Shown: positions 58,777 through 64,000 of the stretch, piece by piece
Layout: each line of letters starts with the position of its first letter
Numbering within the stretch: the first letter of the stretch is position 1
NCBI GenBank assembly: GCA_049613665.1
Contig: JBMZCV010000002.1
Span: forward strand, 1-64,000
Reading direction: 5' to 3'
Source of the DNA: JBMZCV01 sp049613665
GTDB taxonomy: Bacteria > Bacteroidota > Bacteroidia > Chitinophagales > UBA2359
DNA length: 64,000 nt
Program-made: the position numbers and the translations under genes
The notes under the pieces: model-generated
Told to the model about the DNA's origin: nothing
The model's database searches: none
What the model saw: the letters and a program-made list of their open reading frames with translations, nothing else

Positions 58777-60441
58777 TTACAACGATGCTAGAAGAGATTT
58801 TTTATGTCTTTTATCGTGTCCATAAATATCTTTACGGAATTGCAAAACACCTTCATCATCTACCCAAGAGGTAAGATAGAAAATATGCACCTTCACATCT
58901 TGTGGCAAACGTGCATAAGTTTGCTTTCCTTTTTTCATAGCAGCATGTATGTTACCAGAACTCCAATTGCCGCCTTTCAGCAGTTCTATTGCCAAACGCT
59001 TGGGTTCGGCCACACGCACACAGCCATGACTAGCCGAGCGAATACGGTTTTTGAAATCGTGCTGATTTGGTGTATCGTGCAAGAAAATGCTATGGTTGTT
59101 TTGAAACATAAACTTCGCTTCGCCCATGCTGTTACTTTTCTTAGGTTTTTGCTTCATTCTAATACGACTTCTACTCGTATTTTCCCAATCTACATCACGA
59201 GGATCAACTTCTTTGCCATCTATAAAAACGTCAATATCGGCTACAATCAAAACGGCTGGATTTCTCAAAATATATTCCATTTCTTCTTCAGCAATGCTCA
59301 AAGGAACGTTCCAAACAGGACTGAAAATGACATTCATTAGCTTTCTATCTATCAAAATAGGCGTTGCATGTTTATACTCGCCCACAACTCCAACAATGTC
59401 AGCTACTTGTTTTCCTGCATCATACACTTTTATCATAAACTCTGGAATGTTTACCCAAACATAGCGACTACCCAAAGAATCGGCATGAGGCAACCAACGA
59501 TAACGCTCCATATTGAGCTGCATGGTTTCGATTTTCTCTTCAATCGGTTCGTTTAGGCTTTCCAAAGTCTTAGAATCTAAACTGCCTGAAATAGGAAAAT
59601 TATGACGTTTTTGATATTTTTTTATAGCTTCTTTCATATCGGCATTAAAACTTGTAACACTAGCTTTTTCGGCTGCCAAATCATCCATTTCGGCTAGTCT
59701 TTTTGCTAAAATCGCTATATTTTCCTTGCCCAGATTGCTACTGATTTTTTGCCAGCCACCATTTTCTGCTATTTTTCTATATTGTGTTACTTTTTGTTGC
59801 AAACCGACAAAACCTTTGTGAGTAGGCGATAAATTGGCAGCCATTTTTTCGATGCCACCATACCGAATCGCTTTAATCAAAGGCTCACCAATGGCTTGTT
59901 GTTTGCTTGGATATTCCCATTTATAGCCGCCTTTTATACTGCCGCTATACACATCTGAGAGATACGAAATAGCAGAAGCAGTTAGTTTTGTATCTAAATT
60001 AGCCATTTGTTCAACTTGATTTTCTTGCTCTGGCTGAAAAGGTGAATAAATATCGTCAGCGAGCTTTTTTATTTCGCTTAAATGATATTTTTCAGATGTT
60101 AAGCCTTGATTTTCAGCATTTTGTAGCATTTTTATAAAAACTTTTGCTTGCTCCGACAAGCCACGAGCAATTATATTTTGCCAGCCCAATTGGTTGTTGG
60201 TGTGCTTATAAAAATTAGCAAACTCTTGTTTCAAAAAATCACTTTCTCGTGTTTTAAATGTCGCAACAACTTCATTTTTTTTGAGTTCTTGTTCTATTTG
60301 TTGAGTCACATATTTTTGAGCTACCGAATCTCTTACTGTTTTATTGAAAATATTTGGCGGAGTTTCGATAAATTGACAGCTATTTTCTAATAATAAAAAA
60401 AAGCTAAGTATAAAAGTTAATATTAAACTATATCGTAACAT
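58777..60441 (-). CDS. L,D-transpeptidase, YcbB/LdtD-like
   Basis: A 554-residue envelope enzyme that cross-links peptidoglycan (3-3 links) or attaches proteins to it. An N-terminal signal or anchor (LILTFILSFFLLLENSC; Cys22 is a poor lipobox) is followed by the YcbB-type N-domain (about 60-250), a peptidoglycan-binding repeat (IKKYQKRHNFPISGSLDSKT, about 270-290), and the YkuD catalytic domain about 320-520 with HDTPNQHDF and the cysteine motif SASHGCVRV (Cys near 471). Length is standard for this group. Confidence 0.92.
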   Translation of the reverse strand: MLRYSLILTFILSFFLLLENSCQFIETPPNIFNKTVRDSVAQKYVTQQIEQELKKNEVVATFKTRESDFLKQEFANFYKHTNNQLGWQNIIARGLSEQAKVFIKMLQNAENQGLTSEKYHLSEIKKLADDIYSPFQPEQENQVEQMANLDTKLTASAISYLSDVYSGSIKGGYKWEYPSKQQAIGEPLIKAIRYGGIEKMAANLSPTHKGFVGLQQKVTQYRKIAENGGWQKISSNLGKENIAILAKRLAEMDDLAAEKASVTSFNADMKEAIKKYQKRHNFPISGSLDSKTLESLNEPIEEKIETMQLNMERYRWLPHADSLGSRYVWVNIPEFMIKVYDAGKQVADIVGVVGEYKHATPILIDRKLMNVIFSPVWNVPLSIAEEEMEYILRNPAVLIVADIDVFIDGKEVDPRDVDWENTSRSRIRMKQKPKKSNSMGEAKFMFQNNHSIFLHDTPNQHDFKNRIRSASHGCVRVAEPKRLAIELLKGGNWSSGNIHAAMKKGKQTYARLPQDVKVHIFYLTSWVDDEGVLQFRKDIYGHDKRHKKSLLASL

Positions 60442-60884
60442 AAAATTGTGTTGTATTGGTGTTTAGTTGTAGTTACTATTTAGTAATGTTCAAAAAACAA
60501 TCTCTTGATTTGAGTTTGATATTTTTTGCCATTACTTAACAATTTTGGCTAAAAAAGCGTTGTTTTTCATTTCAAAAGCCTATTATTAAGTAGTTGCTAT
60601 TTGCGATAAAATAATTTTTTTTCTGACAAAAGACAAACGATTTGACTAAAGTTTTTTGAAAATGGTACATTATCTGGCTTAAAAAGTGTGTTTTTAGGCT
60701 AAAAAAGTCTATTGCTATTGCAATTGTCAGAAAAAAAACATATATTGCTATAAACACACCCAACCCCCTTACTGATATATACAATTCCCCTCCAAACAAA
60801 CTTATTATTTTGCTTTTTTCAAATAAAGCAAATAACATTTCATTACACCACCAATCTTGATTAACCTAAAAATAATCAACAATC
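60442..60884. other. gene-free divergent region
   Basis: 443 bp between the transpeptidase and cytochrome-c peroxidase genes. It holds family C copy 3 (60483-60600). A weak TTATTTTG resembling a -7 box lies near 60807-60814, about 70 bp before the peroxidase ATG. Confidence 0.5.
60483..60600 (+). repeat. dispersed repeat family C, copy 3 (longest)
   Basis: GTAATGTTCAAAAAACAATC then TCTTGATTTGAGTTTGATAT; the first 45 bp match 38351-38395, and the right part (TTCAAAAGCCTATTATTAAG) matches the region after the 5238 copy. Confidence 0.55.
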
Positions 60885-62318
60885 ATGAAAAAGCATCTTT
60901 ACTTATTATGGCTTGTTATTTTTGCAAGCATTTTTATGTCTTCACAAATGAACAATAAAACGCTCATTATGAACGAAGATGAGTATGTTTTGGTACTTCC
61001 AGACGAACCATATGACTATAATGACATTACTATTCCAGAGCATTATTCATTTTTTATGATTTTTAATAATGAACAGTTCGTAAATGGAGGGATTGATAAC
61101 AATGTAGCAACGCTTGGCCGTGTGATTTTTTATGACAGAGCTTTGTCATACAATCGTACTATTGCTTGTGGTTCGTGCCATCAGCAGCAGTTTGGTTTTG
61201 CCGACGATGTACAGTTTAGCGAAGGTTTTGATGGCCAAATAGGCACAAGAAACGCACTACATATTGCCGATTTTGGTTTAGATGGTTATGGTCGTTTCCT
61301 GTGGGACGATAGAGAAGACGATTTGTCGCACATGACGCTTTTGCCTTTGCAAAATGGCATTGAAATGGGCATTACGCTTGATGAATTGACAGATAGAATG
61401 ACAGATACTGATTATTATGCAGGTTTGTTTCAAGCAGCTTTTGGCGATGAAAATATCACAGATGAAAGAATCGGAATAGCATTGTCACAATTTTTGATGT
61501 CTATTATGGCAGTAAATACGAAATTAGATCAAGGCATTCAAAACGATTTTGCAGATTTTACGGCACAGGAGTTAGAAGGAAAAACAATTTTTGAAAATGC
61601 TTGTCAAAACTGCCATAACTCGCCTTTCACAAATGTGAATAGTGACCCAATTATCGCATTTTTTGACTTTATGGGGCCACACAACACAGGGCTTGATATT
61701 CAGTATGCTGATGATGGTCTTGGCGAAGCGACAGGCTTAAATACAGATAATGGCAAGTTTAAGACCGTAAATCTCAAAAACATTGCTCTTACAGGCCCTT
61801 ATATGCACGATGGCCGTTTTGAGACGCTCGAAGAAGTGGTAGATTTTTATAGCGATGATGTGCAGCCACATCCAAATTCTACTTTTGAAACGCATTGGTT
61901 TTTTCAAGACAATTTCCCTGTTCCTTTCGAGGGATTCAACTTTACGGAAGTCGAAAAAATGGCTTTAGTGGCATTTTTGCAAACTTTTACGGACGAAACA
62001 CTTGTAAATGAACCAAGATGGTCTGACCCATTTGTGTTGGTAAACAATAATGTAGGTATTGAAAATGGTATTGAAGCAGCAAATATCGAAGTATATCCCA
62101 ATCCGATGAGTACTCATACTTTGATAGATTTGGGCAGTTTTCCACAAAATGAAGCAACTCAAATTCGTTTATTACAGCTCAATGGCCAAGTGGTAAGAAC
62201 AACAAAAACCATGAATAGAACCTACAATTTGTTGCGAGACAATCTTGTGGCAGGTACATATTTGCTAGAGATTACGAAAGATGGACAGCAAATTGTGGAA
62301 CAAATTGTGGTGCAGTAA
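60885..62318 (+). CDS. di-heme cytochrome-c peroxidase family protein with T9SS sorting domain
   Basis: A 477-residue exported protein. Signal segment about 5-20 (YLLWLVIFASIFMSS). Two c-type heme sites, CGSCH (95-99) and CQNCH (240-244), lie in a MauG/CcpA-type layout with GRVIFYDRALSYNRT, DDREDDLSHMTLLPLQNG and LKNIALTGPYMHDGRFETLE. Residues about 400-477 form a type A T9SS sorting domain: IEVYPNPMSTHTLIDLG, then VRTTKTMN and AGTYLLEITKDGQQIVEQIV. It would cross the outer membrane and be cleaved and released or anchored; peroxidase or other heme-dependent oxidation at the surface is likely. Its start follows A-rich sequence. Confidence 0.9.
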   Translation: MKKHLYLLWLVIFASIFMSSQMNNKTLIMNEDEYVLVLPDEPYDYNDITIPEHYSFFMIFNNEQFVNGGIDNNVATLGRVIFYDRALSYNRTIACGSCHQQQFGFADDVQFSEGFDGQIGTRNALHIADFGLDGYGRFLWDDREDDLSHMTLLPLQNGIEMGITLDELTDRMTDTDYYAGLFQAAFGDENITDERIGIALSQFLMSIMAVNTKLDQGIQNDFADFTAQELEGKTIFENACQNCHNSPFTNVNSDPIIAFFDFMGPHNTGLDIQYADDGLGEATGLNTDNGKFKTVNLKNIALTGPYMHDGRFETLEEVVDFYSDDVQPHPNSTFETHWFFQDNFPVPFEGFNFTEVEKMALVAFLQTFTDETLVNEPRWSDPFVLVNNNVGIENGIEAANIEVYPNPMSTHTLIDLGSFPQNEATQIRLLQLNGQVVRTTKTMNRTYNLLRDNLVAGTYLLEITKDGQQIVEQIVVQ

Positions 62319-62426
62319 TTAATAATATTTAATTTTGTTTAATAAATAGTTATTTTTGTTTTGATATTGCGTGTATTTCGCTTTTGTGGGCGAAGTAGGC
62401 GCAATATTTTTTTGTGAAAAAAACAA

Positions 62427-62466
62427 AAAAACGCAAGTTATCAAATATTTGATAACTTGCGTTTTT
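62427..62466. terminator. perfect 40-bp palindrome, bidirectional terminator
   Basis: AAAAACGCAAGTTATCAAAT and its exact reverse complement sit end to end between convergent genes, with A- and T-runs at the edges. Confidence 0.8.
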
Positions 62467-62483
62467 GCATTTTCTGATTTTTT

Positions 62484-63011
62484 TTATTGACTATTGAGCC
62501 AAAAAATGACTCTATCAATTTGCTCCCATTGCGAACCCGAAAAATAATAAGACATATATTCTTTTCGAGTGAGTCGGTCATAAAAAAAATAGCGATAAGC
62601 AAAATAAGACTCATCTTTTGTTTTTTTAGTTTGAGCATTCCACGCTTTCTTTTTGCCGAAAAAAGGCTCACGTTTCAACACAAAACGATAGGTTTTTTTG
62701 TCAGGATACAATTCCTTGATTTTGCCTAAAGGTACTGTTTTGTAAGGCTTTTTGTAATTTCTGAAATGCTCATCTAATTTCGAGTTGAGAGTCTTAATAT
62801 TTTTGTTTGTCGTTTCGATAAACTCCTCTTTTTCGTCTTCATACATATCATCGACATCTTCTAAGACTTCTTCTGGGTCTTGATAGCGATAACGTTCTAC
62901 AAGAAGAGTTGTATTTTTTAGTTCGCTTGGAATCCATTTTTGAGCTTGAGCTTGTTGCAAAAACCAAAAGCTGCTCAATATGAAGCAAAGCATTAAGATT
63001 GTTTTATTCAT
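62484..63011 (-). CDS. small secreted protein of unknown function
   Basis: From the ATG at 63011 the product has 175 residues: signal peptide about 1-24 (KTILMLCFILSSFWFLQQAQ), then a charged helical part (DPEEVLEDVDDMYEDEKEEF) and a basic aromatic part ending SYYFSGSQWEQIDRVIFWLN. The upstream ATG at 63044 adds 11 residues before a good signal peptide and is less likely. No family recognised; probably periplasmic. Confidence 0.7.
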   Translation of the reverse strand: MNKTILMLCFILSSFWFLQQAQAQKWIPSELKNTTLLVERYRYQDPEEVLEDVDDMYEDEKEEFIETTNKNIKTLNSKLDEHFRNYKKPYKTVPLGKIKELYPDKKTYRFVLKREPFFGKKKAWNAQTKKTKDESYFAYRYFFYDRLTRKEYMSYYFSGSQWEQIDRVIFWLNSQ

Positions 63012-63384
63012 AATTCGACATTTTGTTTTTTTAGTAAGAGCCAAAACATTTAGAAAAAAAATAAGAAATTGCTTAGATTTTGATGCTGAAAAAGCTGTTT
63101 TTACATTTAAACTACTACTTTTTTTAAGTTAAATGATTGAAGCTTAAACAGCTAATACTCTAAGTGTCAAAGAAAAGATAGTTATAGATTATTTTATTTT
63201 GGAACGAAAAACAAAGATATGGTTTAATGTGAAGGCTAGAGAAATAACGGTTTTATGACACAAAAATTATAATAGGCCATAAAAAAGCTTTTTTTGTGTG
63301 AAACATTGGAAAATAAATTGCTCACTTGTGAAAAATAAGAGTTTGATTTTTTAGCAAAAAAATATGCAAAATGTTAGGTTTCAA
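63012..63384. other. gene-free region between two minus-strand genes
   Basis: 373 bp of AT-rich DNA. A short family D fragment lies at 63070-63097; a weak TAAGTGTCAA at 63161-63170 may be a GCTAAC-family tail. Confidence 0.5.
63070..63097 (+). repeat. dispersed repeat family D, copy 4 (partial)
   Basis: TGCTTAGATTTTGATGCTGA then AAAAGCTG; lacks the central TTGTTT block of the consensus. Confidence 0.4.
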
Positions 63385-63915
63385 TTATTCTTTTTTCAAA
63401 CGTCTTCCAAGCTCATAGTCTAGCCATTTTGCGGTTAGATTCTTACCAATAATAATACCACGCTCATCTACCAAGTAGTATTGAGGAATAGCATTGAACT
63501 GAAAGGTGCTAACACACTCAGAGCCAAAACCTTTGAGGTCGCTCACATGATTTGGCCAGAGCAAACCATCTTTTTCGATAGCTTTTTTCCATTTTTCTTT
63601 GTCATTGTCGAGCGAAACGCTATAAATTGTAAATCCGTCGGCAGTTTCAAATTTGGCATTTTTATATTTATTGTAAATTCTTATCAACTCAGGAGCACTC
63701 TCACGACAGGGTTTGCACCACGAAGCCCAAAAATCAATAAGTACAATTTTGTTTTGTTGCACAACGCTAGATAAAGCCAAGTTTTGGCCCGATGGCATAG
63801 GAAGACTAACATCAGGAATTTTTACACCATTAATCAAATTGTCGGTGGAATTACATTGGCAAAAAATGCACAACAAAAAAATTAAAACATTTCGTTTTAT
63901 ATCAAAAATCATCAT
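63385..63915 (-). CDS. TlpA-like thioredoxin-fold protein
   Basis: A 176-residue exported thioredoxin-like protein. N-terminal hydrophobic segment (NVLIFLLCIFCQC); Cys19 or Cys21 could be lipidated, although the lipobox is poor. The redox site is FWASWCKPCRESAPELI (Cys67 and Cys70), followed by FTIYSVSLDNDKEKWKKAI and the cis-Pro region FNAIPQYYLVDERG. It would reduce or reshuffle disulfides in the periplasm. Its start overlaps the stop of the upstream partial gene by one base (TAATG), so the two are coupled. Confidence 0.88.
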   Translation of the reverse strand: MMIFDIKRNVLIFLLCIFCQCNSTDNLINGVKIPDVSLPMPSGQNLALSSVVQQNKIVLIDFWASWCKPCRESAPELIRIYNKYKNAKFETADGFTIYSVSLDNDKEKWKKAIEKDGLLWPNHVSDLKGFGSECVSTFQFNAIPQYYLVDERGIIIGKNLTAKWLDYELGRRLKKE

Positions 63916-64000
63916 TATAATTGTATATTGTAATCAGAAAGCCCTTCAAAGCTTGTTTTGGGGCTATAATTGAGCAATTTTGCTATAAAATTTGCTGGAA
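63915..64000 (-). CDS. C-terminal end of an unidentified gene cut by the window edge
   Basis: An open frame enters from the right edge and ends FEGLSDYNIQL then TAA at 63917-63915, sharing one base with the TlpA-like ATG. The 27 visible residues (PANFIAKLLNYSPKTS...) read like a normal protein end. The TAATG junction supports an operon. The family cannot be told. Confidence 0.55.
   Translation of the reverse strand, partial: PANFIAKLLNYSPKTSFEGLSDYNIQL

Noticed and set aside
60572..60838. 88-codon minus-strand frame upstream of the peroxidase gene
   Set aside because: Hydrophobic and aromatic-rich, in AT-rich DNA that overlaps family C repeat sequence; no family resemblance.
1..64000. tRNA, rRNA or CRISPR array
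   Set aside because: I looked through the long gene-free stretches for T-loop (GTTCRA) signatures, tandem equal-spaced repeats and conserved rRNA blocks and found none. The recurrent repeats are dispersed, not arrayed.

Overview
This looks like chromosomal DNA of a Bacteroidota bacterium with very low GC, probably a gliding Cytophagia- or Saprospiria-type organism. The clues are the gene set (PorE-like T9SS peptidoglycan anchor, a cytochrome-c peroxidase with a T9SS sorting tail, an SdrD B-repeat surface protein, MutL with the DQQ variant, a long IF2), A-rich translation starts instead of Shine-Dalgarno sites, and several good matches to the Bacteroidota -7 promoter box TAnnTTTG. I see no tRNA, rRNA, CRISPR array, transposase, integrase or prophage gene.

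Layout. 0-18 kb is mostly minus strand: sbcC, an AHSA1-type protein, two small membrane proteins between inverted repeats, an envelope-sugar cluster (GHMP kinase, GT39-LamG fusion, GT4), a small unknown gene and an MscS channel on the plus strand, an outer-membrane folding cluster (SurA-like lipoprotein, SurA, YidD-domain protein), PrsW and a GT2. 18-34 kb holds the porE-like gene, merC divergent from nnr across a palindromic operator region, a large SdrD-type surface protein, a probable truncated protease gene, dnaJ-grpE, lemA, an inserted secreted protein, gatC and an ABC ATPase. 34-44 kb has an EEP hydrolase, two rhomboids, mutL and neighbour, a lipoprotein and a flavin oxidoreductase, then about 0.9 kb of apparently decayed sequence. 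44-51 kb is the rimP-nusA-infB operon with a terminator-like leader, then ybeY. 51-64 kb carries a PH-domain protein, lpxK, a TPR protein, a BioD-like ATPase, an APH-aminotransferase fusion, an L,D-transpeptidase, the cytochrome-c peroxidase, a small secreted protein and a TlpA-like thioredoxin.

What stands out is between the genes. (1) A structured intergenic repeat of about 80-100 bp (imperfect GCTAAC...GTTAGC hairpin plus a fixed tail ending AGTGCTTGGCACTTA) occurs about twenty times in both orientations, with full, diverged and tail-only forms. In at least two copies the hairpin has been replaced by an unrelated but still self-complementary stem. (2) Two accessory genes each sit between an intact host gene and a second copy of that host gene's 3' end: nnr/SdrD (31 bp exact repeat) and lemA/secreted protein (51 bp exact core). 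That is the architecture of integration at gene ends, but no recombinase is visible. (3) A MITE-like element with 15-bp terminal inverted repeats is present twice, and two more short repeat families recur. (4) The merC-nnr intergenic region has two strong palindromes, one filling the spacer of a near-consensus promoter. (5) The rimP leader combines a promoter, an AGGAGG site, a 9-codon ORF and a terminator hairpin.

All assignments come from reading the sequence. No database search or folding program was run.
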